A program made the position numbers and the translations under genes. This document shows positions 32,499 through 41,681 of a stretch of DNA of 47,637 nt, one piece after another (within the stretch, counting starts at the first letter, position 1; every line of letters begins with the position of its first letter). The notes beneath the pieces were generated by a model. That model was not told where the DNA came from. It searched no databases and was given only the letters and a program-made list of their open reading frames with translations. Source of the stretch: Porphyrobacter sp. (GTDB lineage Bacteria > Pseudomonadota > Alphaproteobacteria > Sphingomonadales > Sphingomonadaceae); assembly GCA_016125555.1 (NCBI GenBank), contig WGLN01000016.1, positions 1 to 47,637 of the forward strand, written 5' to 3'.

Positions 32499-33716
32499 AT
32501 GAAGAAGACCACCGGCATGGACCGCGCCGCAACGGCCCACTGGCGCCCCGCCACCCGCGCGCTGCGCGGCGGCACCTGGCGCTCCGACCACGGCGAGACC
32601 AGCGAGGCGCTGTTCCTCACCTCGGGCTACACCTACGACGACGCGCAGACGGTCGCCGATCGGTTCGCGGGCGAGGCCGAGGGCATGACCTATTCGCGCC
32701 TCCAGAACCCCACGGTCGCGATGCTGGAGGAACGCATCGCGCTGATGGAGGGTGCGGAAGCCTGCCGCACCCAGGCGAGCGGCATGGCGGCGATGACCGC
32801 GGCGCTGCTGTGCCAGCTCGAAGCGGGCGATCACGTGGTCGCCGCGCGCGCCGCCTTCGGCTCCTGCCGCTGGCTGGTCGACAACCTGCTGCCCAAGTTC
32901 GGCATCGCCACCACGGTGATCGACAGCGCCGACAATGCCGCGTGGGAAGCCGCGATCCGGCCCGAGACGAAGGTGTTCTTCTTCGAGACCCCGGCCAACC
33001 CGACGCTCGACGTGGTCGATCTGGCTTATGTCTGCGGGCTCGCGAAGGCGCACGGGATCACCACCGTGGTCGACAACGCCTTCGCCTCGCCGGTCTTGCA
33101 GCGCCCGATGGCGTTCGGCGCGGATGTGGTGGCCTATTCCGCGACCAAGCTGATGGACGGGCAGGGCCGGGTGCTGGCCGGCGCGATCTGCGCCAGCCGC
33201 CAGTGGATCGACGAGGTGCTGATGCCCTTCCAGCGCAACACCGGCCCGACGCTTTCCGCCTTCAATGCCTGGGTGGTGCTGAAGGGGCTGGAAACGCTCC
33301 CCTTGCGCGCCTTCAGGCAGAGCGAGAACGCGGTCGCACTCGGGCAATTCCTCGAGCCGCGGGTGACCGCGGCCGGCGGCCACCTGCGCCATCCGGGCCT
33401 CGCCAGCCACCCGCGCCACGATCTCGCGCTCAAGCAGATGGACGCGACGGGGCCGATCTTCGCGCTCGACGTCGGCAGCAGACAACGCGCCTTCGCGCTG
33501 CTCGACGCGCTGCAATTGATCGACATTTCGAACAATATCGGCGACGTGCGCAGCCTGATGTGCCACCCCGCCTCGACCACCCATGCCGGGCTGACCGACG
33601 AGGCGCGGGCCGAGATGGGCGTGACCGAGGGGCTGCTTCGGATCAACGTGGGCCTCGAGGATATCGCCGACCTCACCGAAGACTTGGACCGCGCGCTTGC
33701 GGCTGCAGGGATCTGA
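32499..33716 (+). CDS. metZ: O-succinylhomoserine sulfhydrylase (Cys/Met metabolism PLP enzyme)
   Basis: 405 residues from ATG 32499. Forms homocysteine from O-succinylhomoserine and sulfide for methionine synthesis. Family markers: FLTSGYTYDDAQ, MTYSRLQNPT, the aromatic-free ASGMAAMTAALL, VVDNAFASPVLQRP and the PLP Lys in YSATKLMDGQGR, with C-terminal SLMCHPASTTHAGL. MetZ fits alphaproteobacteria better than cystathionine gamma-synthase, although the two are close. No SAM riboswitch is seen in the 11-bp gap upstream. Confidence 0.92.
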   Translation: MKKTTGMDRAATAHWRPATRALRGGTWRSDHGETSEALFLTSGYTYDDAQTVADRFAGEAEGMTYSRLQNPTVAMLEERIALMEGAEACRTQASGMAAMTAALLCQLEAGDHVVAARAAFGSCRWLVDNLLPKFGIATTVIDSADNAAWEAAIRPETKVFFFETPANPTLDVVDLAYVCGLAKAHGITTVVDNAFASPVLQRPMAFGADVVAYSATKLMDGQGRVLAGAICASRQWIDEVLMPFQRNTGPTLSAFNAWVVLKGLETLPLRAFRQSENAVALGQFLEPRVTAAGGHLRHPGLASHPRHDLALKQMDATGPIFALDVGSRQRAFALLDALQLIDISNNIGDVRSLMCHPASTTHAGLTDEARAEMGVTEGLLRINVGLEDIADLTEDLDRALAAAGI

Positions 33717-33722
33717 CCGACC

Positions 33723-34904
33723 ATGAGTGATGCCTTCGACCCCTTCTGGCAGGACGCCGCCGAACATGTCGCCGCGCTCGGCACCCCGGCAGAACAGGTC
33801 TTCGGCCCCGACGGCTTCGAGGCGCTGCTGCCCGGTTGCCGCACCGTGGTGAACCTCACCGGGTCGGACGACCTCGCGGTCGCGGTGCTCCACAAGGGGC
33901 GGCTCGACGAGGTGCCGCCCGAACTGCTGCTCGAGGTGCTGGACAAGCTCGCCCCCAGCTTCGCCAACGAGGTCTTCGTCGTGCTTTCGGCCAGCGGCTC
34001 GCCGCTGCCGGCCGACGCGGAGCACTGGCCGGGGCGCACCGCGATGATCGCGACCGCGCTCCACGACACCCGCCGCCGCGCGCTCGCGCCGTCCTCGGAC
34101 CGCCCGCAGCGCATGGCCGCGACCTATGTCGGCGAGGGGCGGGTGCTGCTCGAAAGCGCCTTCGGCCACCTGATGCTGGTCAATGGCGGCGACACCGCGA
34201 TCGTCCCCCACCTGATCCGCGACGGCTGGTTCGACCGCAACCTCACCATGCTGCTCGGCGAACTGCTCACCCCGGGCATGACCTTCGTCGACATCGGCGC
34301 CAATTTCGGCACCTACACCCTGTTCGGCGCCGGGCGCGTCGGGCGGCACGGGCGGGTGGTCGCCATCGAGCCCTCGCCGGCGATCGCCGAACTGCTGCGA
34401 CAGAGCGTCGAGATGAACGGGTTCCTGCCGAACTGCGCGGTGGTCGAATGCGCCGCCGGGGCCGAGGCGGGCACGCTGGTGCTCCACGAATTCGCCGCGC
34501 GCCAGGGCGGCAACACCATGCTCCCGCACATCGCCGAGCGTGCGACGGCGGTCTATGGCGAAAGCGTCACGACCCGCGAGGTCGCGGTCCGCACGCTCGA
34601 TGCGATCGTCGCCGAACAGGACCTCGAGCGGCTCGATCTCGTCAAGATCGACGTCGAGGGTTTCGAGCGCGAGGTGCTGATGGGCAGCCGCGAGACGCTC
34701 GCCCGCTTCCGCCCGAAGCTGGTGATCGAGTGGCACAACGATTTCTTCGAGGGTCGGCCCGAGGCGGCGCGCGCGCTCTACGACCTGCTGACGGGCGAGC
34801 TCGGCTACAGCCTCCACCGCATCGTCCCCGGAGCGCAGACCCGCCCGGTCAGCTTCGCGGACTTGCGGCAGGGCCATTCCGACCTCCTCGCCCAGCCCGC
34901 ATAA
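33723..34904 (+). CDS. FkbM-family methyltransferase
   Basis: 393 residues. The C-terminal half is a SAM-dependent methyltransferase of FkbM type: TFVDIGANFGTYTLFGAG (SAM loop, about 190), VVAIEPSPAIAELLRQSVE and LVKIDVEGFEREVLMG. The N-terminal ~170 residues are not recognised and may select the substrate. FkbM enzymes O-methylate sugars or polyketides. It lies six bases after metZ and 13 before the next gene, in an apparent operon. Confidence 0.88.
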   Translation: MSDAFDPFWQDAAEHVAALGTPAEQVFGPDGFEALLPGCRTVVNLTGSDDLAVAVLHKGRLDEVPPELLLEVLDKLAPSFANEVFVVLSASGSPLPADAEHWPGRTAMIATALHDTRRRALAPSSDRPQRMAATYVGEGRVLLESAFGHLMLVNGGDTAIVPHLIRDGWFDRNLTMLLGELLTPGMTFVDIGANFGTYTLFGAGRVGRHGRVVAIEPSPAIAELLRQSVEMNGFLPNCAVVECAAGAEAGTLVLHEFAARQGGNTMLPHIAERATAVYGESVTTREVAVRTLDAIVAEQDLERLDLVKIDVEGFEREVLMGSRETLARFRPKLVIEWHNDFFEGRPEAARALYDLLTGELGYSLHRIVPGAQTRPVSFADLRQGHSDLLAQPA

Positions 34905-34917
34905 GGAACCGCATCCC

Positions 34918-35523
34918 ATGACCAAGCGCGTGGAACTCGTGTTCGATTTCGTCAGCCCCAACGCCTACATGGTGTGGGAGCCGCTCAAGGCGATCGCCGC
35001 GCGCCACGAGGCGGAAATCGCGGTGATCCCGGTGTTCCTTGCAGGGATGCACCGGCTCACCGGCAATGCCCCGCCGATGCTCCGCGACGCCGAGGTCAAG
35101 GGCAAGAATGCCTATGCCGAGCTCGAGATGAACCGCTTCATCGCCAGGCACGGCCTCACGAAATACCGCCTCCACCCGCAATTCCCCTTCAACTCGATCA
35201 CGCTCCAGCGGATGTTGCAGGCTGCCGGCGAGGACGGGCGGGGCACGCAGTTCGTCGAGGCGCTGCTGGGGCCGATCTGGGAGGAGGGGATCGACATCAC
35301 CTCCCCGCAAGCCATCGGCGCGGCGGTGGCGGCGGCGGGGTTCGATGCGGAAGAGCTCTTCGCCCGCGCCCAGAGCGACGACATCAAGCAGGCGCTCGCC
35401 GCCAACACCGATGCCGTGGTCGCGCGCGGCGCCTTCGGCATCCCGACGATGTGGGTCGGGAGCGAGATGTTCTTCGGCAAGGAGCGGCTGGGCCAGGTCG
35501 AGGACGAACTGGCGCGGGGGTAG
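34918..35523 (+). CDS. 2-hydroxychromene-2-carboxylate isomerase family protein (DsbA fold)
   Basis: 201 residues. Kappa-class GST/DsbA-like pattern: VELVFDFVSPNAYMVWEPLK with the conserved Ser/Asn in place of the CxxC, and GAFGIPTMWVGSEMFFGKERL at the C-terminal end. Relatives isomerise aromatic-degradation intermediates using glutathione. No other aromatic catabolic gene is adjacent, so the real substrate is uncertain. It ends the metZ-fkbM run. Confidence 0.9.
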   Translation: MTKRVELVFDFVSPNAYMVWEPLKAIAARHEAEIAVIPVFLAGMHRLTGNAPPMLRDAEVKGKNAYAELEMNRFIARHGLTKYRLHPQFPFNSITLQRMLQAAGEDGRGTQFVEALLGPIWEEGIDITSPQAIGAAVAAAGFDAEELFARAQSDDIKQALAANTDAVVARGAFGIPTMWVGSEMFFGKERLGQVEDELARG

Positions 35524-35641
35524 CGCGGCCAGTCAGACGGCGGCTTTCAGGAGACGCGGATCGCCTTGCGAATGGCTGCAAGTGGGTGGAAATCTGACCC
35601 AAGTCCACAACACGCGATGGCATCGGACGCTTGTCGGGCAG

Positions 35642-37075
35642 TCACAGACCAAGTGCGGTGGTATCCACGCCTTGTGCCTCGAGCGCTTCGACCAGATGGC
35701 GCTGCGTGCGGGCGACATCGTGATCCGCGGCCTGCGCGCGCAAGGCATCGAGCTGCCGACGGTCCAGATAGCGACCACCGGCGATTACAGCGGAGATCGC
35801 TCTGAGCGCGGACAGGTCGGCCTGCGGGTCGCGTTCAAGCAGGATCAGATCCGCGCGCTGACCCGGCGCGATGCGGCCGAAGACATTGCCCTCGCCCAAA
35901 GCCATCGCGGCATTGCGGGTCGCGCCCCGCAGCACGTCGGCTCGGCCTATTCCTGCCCCTTCCAGCAGTTCCAGCTCCTCGATCAGCGACACGCCCGGCA
36001 CATTGGTGAATATGCCTGCGTCGCTGCCCGCCACCAGCAGCACGCCTTCCTCGGCGAGCATCTTCGTCATGCGCTGGTAGAAGGCGAAAGCCGCGCGGTG
36101 GGGCGCCGGGTCTTCAGCCGTCCAGCGATCATATTCGGCCTGCGATTGGGCCACCAGCAGGGGATTGATCCGCTCGGTGCCGGGCCGGGTCAGATAGGCG
36201 CCTCTGGTCTCGGCCACCTGCAACAGATTGTGGAAGGCCAGCAGCGTGGGGTCGACCGCCACCCCGGCCGCCGCGATGCGCCGTGCCAGTGCCCGTCCAG
36301 CGTCTTCGTCATGGGCGTTGCGCAGCCCGTGCCAGACGATGGATTCGGTATGCTCGATCGTCACGAAGCCGTCGTCGAGCAGTTCTTCGAAGGCAATCGC
36401 GAAAGGCTTGTCGTAAGGCACGCCGGGCGCGCGTACGCCTTCGGGGGTGTGGCCCATGATCGTCATGCCGAGCAGCCTGGCCTCGTCGCGGATCGCCTCG
36501 TAAGCCTCCCGGGTGAGGTTGGAATAGACCTTGAGCCGGCGATAACCGGCGGCATGGTGCTGCCGCACCGCGGCGCGCGCTTCCTCCGCCGTGGTGACGA
36601 TGTGGTGGTTGATCTGCGCGTTGGCGCCGGGGCTGTTGAGGATCGGCCCGGTGGTGATCAGCCGCGGGCCCAGCGTCTCGCCACGCGCGATCCGGTCGGC
36701 AAGACGCAGGTGGAACGGCATGCCCGAGGCATTGCGGACGGTCGTCACCCCCGCGGCGAGATAGGCGCCGAGCGAGGCTTCGTCCCAGATGTGCACATGC
36801 ATGTCGACCAGACCGGGCATGGCGATCCGGCCAGCGCCGTCGATGATCGTCAGGTCGCCCGAAGAGGCTGTCTCGCCGGCGGGCATGACCGCGGCGATGG
36901 TCCCGTCCTCGATGAGGATCGCCATGTCCGGACGGACCACGGCAACATCTCCGTCAAGATCGAGCACCTGCACATTGTCCAGCAAGTAGGTGCCGGAAGT
37001 GTTTGCCATGGCTGCCGAAGACAAATGCGCCAGCAGAAGTGTCAGTATTGACGTAAAGATCCTGAAAATGGACAT
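35642..37075 (-). CDS. Exported amidohydrolase (imidazolonepropionase/prolidase-like)
   Basis: 477 residues from ATG 37075 with GGGAGG ten bases upstream. A signal peptide (MSIFRIFTSILTLLLAHLSS, cleavage near AMA) implies the periplasm. Metal-dependent amidohydrolase motifs: MPGLVDMHVHIWDE, KVYSNLT around the bridging Lys, IMGHTPEGV, TIEHTES, LVAGSDAG, and the C-terminal IAPGQRADLILLERDP. Such enzymes often hydrolyse dipeptides or cyclic amides. It is divergent from a serine beta-lactamase-like gene, which suggests shared work on peptides. Confidence 0.9.
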   Translation of the reverse strand: MSIFRIFTSILTLLLAHLSSAAMANTSGTYLLDNVQVLDLDGDVAVVRPDMAILIEDGTIAAVMPAGETASSGDLTIIDGAGRIAMPGLVDMHVHIWDEASLGAYLAAGVTTVRNASGMPFHLRLADRIARGETLGPRLITTGPILNSPGANAQINHHIVTTAEEARAAVRQHHAAGYRRLKVYSNLTREAYEAIRDEARLLGMTIMGHTPEGVRAPGVPYDKPFAIAFEELLDDGFVTIEHTESIVWHGLRNAHDEDAGRALARRIAAAGVAVDPTLLAFHNLLQVAETRGAYLTRPGTERINPLLVAQSQAEYDRWTAEDPAPHRAAFAFYQRMTKMLAEEGVLLVAGSDAGIFTNVPGVSLIEELELLEGAGIGRADVLRGATRNAAMALGEGNVFGRIAPGQRADLILLERDPQADLSALRAISAVIAGGRYLDRRQLDALRAQAADHDVARTQRHLVEALEAQGVDTTALGL

Positions 37076-37241
37076 CGTCTCTCGGCCTCCCGTCGCCAGT
37101 CTCGAACCTTGTCGAAAATCCCGTGCGACATGGGTGATAACAAATGAATTTCCGCCTTGCATCTTGTGACTGGTGCATGCGGGCTGCACAAGGCACAGTA
37201 TCTCTTCCGCGTCTTGCAGCCGGAGACATCGATTGCGCAGC

Positions 37242-38642
37242 ATGATTCTGACAATTCTGGCTCTTCTGCCAATTAGCCTCAGCGCATCAGTTCCCCTCGA
37301 AGCGGTGGACGACTTCGTCACCGCCGCCTGGCCAGAATCCGGGGCGCCGGGGCTTGCCTATGCAGTCATCGACAAGGGCAAGTTCGCCGCCGGTGCGCGC
37401 GGAACCACCCTGGCCGGCGCGGGTGAACCTGTCACACCCGATACCCCGTTCCTGATCGGATCCGTGTCCAAGAGCTTCACCGCGCTGGCGGTAATGCAGC
37501 TGGTCGAGGCCGGCACGCTCGACCTCGATGCGGGGATCGGAACCTATCTCGATGCCTTCGCGGGCCAGCCATCCGGCGCGATCACCCTGCGCCAGTTGCT
37601 GTCCCACACCAGCGGCTATTCGACCGTGCAGGGCAACGGCGCCCATGCGGATACCCTGGCCACCCATGCCGCGATGGTCGCGAGGTGGACCCCCGCCTAC
37701 TCTCCCGGTGAGCGCTGGGAGTATTCCAACACCAACTACCACCTGCTCGGTGCGGTGATCGAGGCGGTGACCGGCGAGGATTTCGCCGACCATATCGAAC
37801 GCAGCATCCTGGCGCCCATCGGGATGACCCGCAGCTTCGTTGCCCGCGGCGCGGAGCCTGACGGGGTGGCGCGTGGCCACCGCCCATGGTTCGGCGGCAA
37901 GCGCGCCTACACCGATCGCGAGGGCGGGCAGGTCGCGGCCCCTGCTGGCGGCATCTTTGCCAGCGCGAATGATCTCGCGCGCTATGCCGCGATCATGCTC
38001 GATGGCCGCGACGATGTCATCAGCGCGGCGGGCAAGGCGGAGATGCTAAGCCCCGCCAGCGCGCAATCGCCCTTCTACGGACTGGGCTGGTTTATCGACC
38101 GGCAAGCAGGAACCGCAGCCCATGGCGGACTGGTTCCCGGCAGCGAGGCACTGCTGACGATGGTGCCGGCCGAACGCAAGGCGGCGATCGTGCTGGTCAA
38201 CGCCAATGGCGGAATCGGCTTTGCCGACAATGGAGCCTTGCTCAACAGTATCACCGCGTTGGCGCTGGGACGCGAATATCGCGGCGAAGGTTCGCGCGTC
38301 TGGCCCAAGGCGACCTACGCCATGATGATGTTGCTGCCACTGCTGTTTGTCGCGAGCATGGGTTGGGCTTGGCATCGGCGCGAAAGGCTGCGGCGCAAGC
38401 GGGTGCAGGGGACACCCGGGCTATTCAGCCTCTGGTTTCCGCTCGCGACAACGCCGGCGATGGCTGCCTTCCTGCTCGCCATCGTCCCCGGGTTCTTCGG
38501 CGGATCGCTCAATACGCTGCTGCTGTATCAGCCAGACTTTGCTGCTTGCATGATCGCGGCGGCACTGACCGGGCCGCTTTGGGCAATGGTGCGACTGATG
38601 ATCGCCTATCGACCATCGCCATCATCGGGGGCTGCGCAATAA
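37242..38642 (+). CDS. Class C beta-lactamase-like serine hydrolase with C-terminal membrane segments
   Basis: 466 residues from ATG 37242; a TTG at 37233 is an equally possible start because GGAGA lies six bases before it. N-terminal signal (MILTILALLPISLSASV). Penicillin-binding/AmpC motifs: SVSK with the catalytic Ser (FLIGSVSKSFTALAVMQLV), YSNTNY (Tyr-Asn motif) and HGGLVPG replacing KTG. After about residue 340 come three hydrophobic helices (MMMLLPLLFVASMGWAW, then further pairs), so it is membrane-anchored. Probably a peptidase or esterase rather than an antibiotic-resistance enzyme. Confidence 0.9.
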   Translation: MILTILALLPISLSASVPLEAVDDFVTAAWPESGAPGLAYAVIDKGKFAAGARGTTLAGAGEPVTPDTPFLIGSVSKSFTALAVMQLVEAGTLDLDAGIGTYLDAFAGQPSGAITLRQLLSHTSGYSTVQGNGAHADTLATHAAMVARWTPAYSPGERWEYSNTNYHLLGAVIEAVTGEDFADHIERSILAPIGMTRSFVARGAEPDGVARGHRPWFGGKRAYTDREGGQVAAPAGGIFASANDLARYAAIMLDGRDDVISAAGKAEMLSPASAQSPFYGLGWFIDRQAGTAAHGGLVPGSEALLTMVPAERKAAIVLVNANGGIGFADNGALLNSITALALGREYRGEGSRVWPKATYAMMMLLPLLFVASMGWAWHRRERLRRKRVQGTPGLFSLWFPLATTPAMAAFLLAIVPGFFGGSLNTLLLYQPDFAACMIAAALTGPLWAMVRLMIAYRPSPSSGAAQ

Positions 38643-38924
38643 GGCGCAAATGGTGCTGCAATCCACCCGCGCTGTTGAGATCGAAGCGTCAGCTGGCAAG
38701 CATTCGACCTGTCTGGGCAAACCCATCACCGCTCCAGCAGCCTGACATGAAACACGAACATGATCGACTGATCAGGGGTCGCAACCTGAATGGCAGATAT
38801 TTTCGCACGCCGGGGGAAAGCCGTCATAGGGCTATCGGGTTCGCGCTCCGGCCCGGCGCAAGGCAGCTTATGGGTGGCGCAGAACGGCGGCTTGGCTCAT
38901 GCGGGGCGAGCGGCGTCGGTGCTC
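38643..38924. other. Gap between convergent genes
   Basis: 282 bp with lower coding quality. A plus-strand frame beginning at ATG 38790 runs into the neighbouring glycosyltransferase in antisense and has no ribosome site. Nothing else seen. Confidence 0.4.
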
Positions 38925-40007
38925 CTACGCTGCGAACCCCGGCACCTTCGCTCTGAGAGCATCGAGCTGGGCCTGGGCAAGGTGGCTGCCCACCCCGAAA
39001 CAGCTGTCTTCAAGATGCGGCTGATCTCCGATCTCGAGGCATCTTTCCCACGCGGAGAGCGCAAGCGGGAGCCATTCGCGCCGCGCGTTTGCGGGGTCGG
39101 CTGCCGCCTTTCGCAAGGCGATGTTGCCGGCCATGAAAAAGAAGTCGGGCGAGTGCCGCCAGCGCGCGAGGTTCTGGTGCGCATAGACCAGCGCCGCGTC
39201 GATCTCGCCGCTCTGCACGAGGCTGTAGAGATACTTGATCACGAGCCCGTGCTCCCAGTTCGCCTTTTCCGGCACCAAAGCCAGTGACTGGCGGAACAGG
39301 TCGCACGCCGCATCGAACTCGGCGCGCTTGGCGGCTTCCTGGCCGAGTTGATAGAGGATGTAGGCATCGCCAGGGCGTTCCTCGAGATCCTGCAGCAGCA
39401 AGGCGCGGTTGCGATCGCCCTTGGCTGCGACCTGCGCTGCGAGATAGCCGTCGTGGTCGAGATAAAGCGCGATCCTGGAGCGGCGCAGGTCCGACACGAC
39501 CTGTTCGTGGATCCGCCTCTCGAACCTGACCCCGCGCGGAAGCATGCGCGTAAGCCAGTTCTGGCTGCGGTTTTGCGCCGCTGCGCCGTCGTGACTGCGC
39601 CCCGCCTCTGACAGGCTGCGCACACACACCGCCCCGAGACGCGAGGGGGCCTGACACCAGGAGCGCAGGTTCCCGCCGCCCGAGACGATCCACTCGTCTG
39701 CGTCGATGACGAGGTTCCAGTCCGCGTCGGCCAGTTCGAGGGACCGGTTGCGCGCCTCGGCGAAGCTGCCCGTCCAGGGCATCTCGTAGACGAGAGCGCC
39801 GGCCTTGCGGGCCAGTTCCATCGTGCCATCGGTGGAGCCGGTGTCGAGGACCACCATCCGGTCGACCCACGGCCGAACGCTTTCGAGGCACCGCACAATG
39901 CAGCGGGCCTCGTCGCGCACGATCATCGCCGCCGCAAGGCTGTTGCGCCCACTCTGCTTGTTCCGCGAGGCGCGAGCCTTCGACTTCCTTGAGCGTGGCA
40001 AGGTCAA
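38925..40007 (-). CDS. Family-2 glycosyltransferase with TPR-like C-terminus
   Basis: 360 residues, TTG start at 40007 with GGGGG four bases upstream; no earlier ATG is in frame. The GT2 core shows AAMIVRDEARCIVRCLESV, VVLDTGSTDGTMELA, FAEARNRSLELADADWNLVI and the DxD in DADEW. From about 200 on, TPR-like helices appear (GDAYILYQLGQEAAKRAEFD). Similar enzymes add sugars to cell-surface polymers or proteins. Divergent from the GT-methyltransferase fusion, 220 bp apart. Confidence 0.9.
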   Translation of the reverse strand: MTLPRSRKSKARASRNKQSGRNSLAAAMIVRDEARCIVRCLESVRPWVDRMVVLDTGSTDGTMELARKAGALVYEMPWTGSFAEARNRSLELADADWNLVIDADEWIVSGGGNLRSWCQAPSRLGAVCVRSLSEAGRSHDGAAAQNRSQNWLTRMLPRGVRFERRIHEQVVSDLRRSRIALYLDHDGYLAAQVAAKGDRNRALLLQDLEERPGDAYILYQLGQEAAKRAEFDAACDLFRQSLALVPEKANWEHGLVIKYLYSLVQSGEIDAALVYAHQNLARWRHSPDFFFMAGNIALRKAAADPANARREWLPLALSAWERCLEIGDQPHLEDSCFGVGSHLAQAQLDALRAKVPGFAA

Positions 40008-40161
40008 TGTCCCCCGCAGCCGGCGTTAAATGCGCGTTCTTCTATCCGCAGAAATGGTTAACGAGCGAAGCGCATCTTGCTGCGTGAAGCTGCGAAGGGC
40101 GGGCTTCACGAAGCATGCCTAGGGGTGATTACGCAGGGCAGCCGACGATGCGATTCACCTT

Positions 40162-40175
40162 GTTCGATTACGAAC
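40162..40175. promoter_or_regulatory. Short inverted repeat upstream of the glycosyltransferase fusion
   Basis: GTTCG-ATTA-CGAAC, a perfect 5-bp repeat around an AT core, about 50 bp before the ATG at 40228. A regulator-binding site is possible; support is limited to symmetry and position. Confidence 0.3.
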
Positions 40176-40227
40176 CTGCGGGACACAGCCTTCTTTCGCC
40201 AAATCCTCTGTCGGAGCAAATTCGGTC

Positions 40228-41610
40228 ATGATCCCCAAGCGCCTCCATTTCATCTGGGTCGGTGACGAAACACGCCGGCCGGACAATTGCATCGCGACCT
40301 GGCGTGATGCCCACCCGGATTGGGACATCCGCGTCTGGGGCAATGACGATCTCCAGAACGGCACGTGGATCAACGCCCGTCACATGGAGGCAATGAGCCA
40401 GCGCGAATGGAACGGCGTTGCCGACCTGATGCGTTGGGAGATCCTCTTCGAACATGGCGGCGTGCTCTGCGACGCCGACAGCGTCTGCGTCCGCCCGCTC
40501 GACGAGCACCTGCTCGACTGCCCCGCCTTTGCCTGCTGGGAGAACGAGATCGCGCGGCCGGGGCTTGTCGCCGCCGGCTACTTCGGCAGCGAGGCCGGCA
40601 ATCCCTTCGTCAAGCGGATCATCGACGACATCGCCAGTTCCCCGTCCGTCGTGAACGGCATGGCCTGGCAGACCGTGGGGCCGCAGCGGCTGACCGAATG
40701 CTACCGCAAGTTCCGCTACAGCGCCTTGCGGATCTATCCGAGCCACTACTTCATCCCGCGCCACTTCACCGGCGTGGAATATGCCGGCGAGGATGCCGTC
40801 TATGCCAAGCAATTGTGGGGCTCGACCATCAGTTGCTATGAGCACCTTCACAAGGCCGATGTCGACATGATCCGGGAACGCGGCACGCTGGAAGGGCAGG
40901 CGCCCGCTGCGCCCGCTGCCGCTCCGGCCCGCCAGAATCCCGTCGCGGCGCCGCCCGCAGCAGCCGCTTCGCCGGCGGCGCCGAAAGGCTCCGCGCTCGA
41001 AAAGATCCACGCGCCCTATTTCCTCCAGCGCGTCGCGGTCAGCTCCGAGGTTGCGGGGATGGGGCGTCTCGAGGTTCTGCGGCACTTGTGCAGCGGCAAG
41101 CGGGTGCTGCACGTGGGCTGCGCCGACTGGCCGATCACCGATCTGAACGCCTCGCTCCACCTTGCCTTGCAGCCGCATTGCGCTGTCCTCGACGGCGTCG
41201 ATCCGCATGAAGAGGCGCTCGACATGCTGAGGCCGCACGTGACCGGCCAGCTGTTCCACACGATCGGCGAGGCTCGGGGCCAGTATGATGTCGTGCTGGT
41301 GCCCGAGGTCATGGAGCACGTGGCCGACGTCGAGGGGTTCCTCGGCGAGCTCGAAGGGGTGGATGCCTCGGTCTATCTGATCTCCGTCCCCGACGCGTTC
41401 CAGTGCCGGGCCCGCCATTTCGATTACGTCGGCGAAACCGAGACGTTCTTCGAGGCCGTCCACCCCGATCACAACGTCTGGTACACGCCCTACACCTTCG
41501 CGAACACGATCCGGAAATATTCGGGACTCGAGCTGCAACGCATGTGGTTCTTCAACCACATCTCGCTCCTGGCGCTGCTCAGCAAGCCGCAGATGGCCTT
41601 GGCAGCATGA
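40228..41610 (+). CDS. Bifunctional protein: DXD glycosyltransferase fused to SAM methyltransferase
   Basis: 460 residues. Residues 1-~215 match the GT32-type sugar-binding DXD family: IPKRLHFIWVGDETRRPDNC, WDIRVWGNDD, ADLMRWEILFEHGGVLCDAD (DxD). An Ala/Pro-rich linker of about 40 residues (PAAPAAAPARQNPVAAPP) follows. Residues ~265-460 look like a class I methyltransferase: RLEVLRHLCSGKRVLHVGCA, CAVLDGVDPHEEALDML, YDVVLVPEVMEHVADVEGFL. The two halves may act in sequence on one glycan, adding a sugar and then methylating it. The nearby GT2 and FkbM genes fit surface-glycan work. Confidence 0.88.
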   Translation: MIPKRLHFIWVGDETRRPDNCIATWRDAHPDWDIRVWGNDDLQNGTWINARHMEAMSQREWNGVADLMRWEILFEHGGVLCDADSVCVRPLDEHLLDCPAFACWENEIARPGLVAAGYFGSEAGNPFVKRIIDDIASSPSVVNGMAWQTVGPQRLTECYRKFRYSALRIYPSHYFIPRHFTGVEYAGEDAVYAKQLWGSTISCYEHLHKADVDMIRERGTLEGQAPAAPAAAPARQNPVAAPPAAAASPAAPKGSALEKIHAPYFLQRVAVSSEVAGMGRLEVLRHLCSGKRVLHVGCADWPITDLNASLHLALQPHCAVLDGVDPHEEALDMLRPHVTGQLFHTIGEARGQYDVVLVPEVMEHVADVEGFLGELEGVDASVYLISVPDAFQCRARHFDYVGETETFFEAVHPDHNVWYTPYTFANTIRKYSGLELQRMWFFNHISLLALLSKPQMALAA

Positions 41611-41681
41611 CGGCACAAAGGGCTGTTGGGTGCCAAGCTGGCGCCTGTGCGCGCTGCTGATCCGGCAAAGCGCCGGCCCTC

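Noticed and set aside
38790..39287. Plus-strand 165-codon frame
   Set aside because: Most of it is antisense to the TPR-tailed glycosyltransferase and there is no ribosome site.
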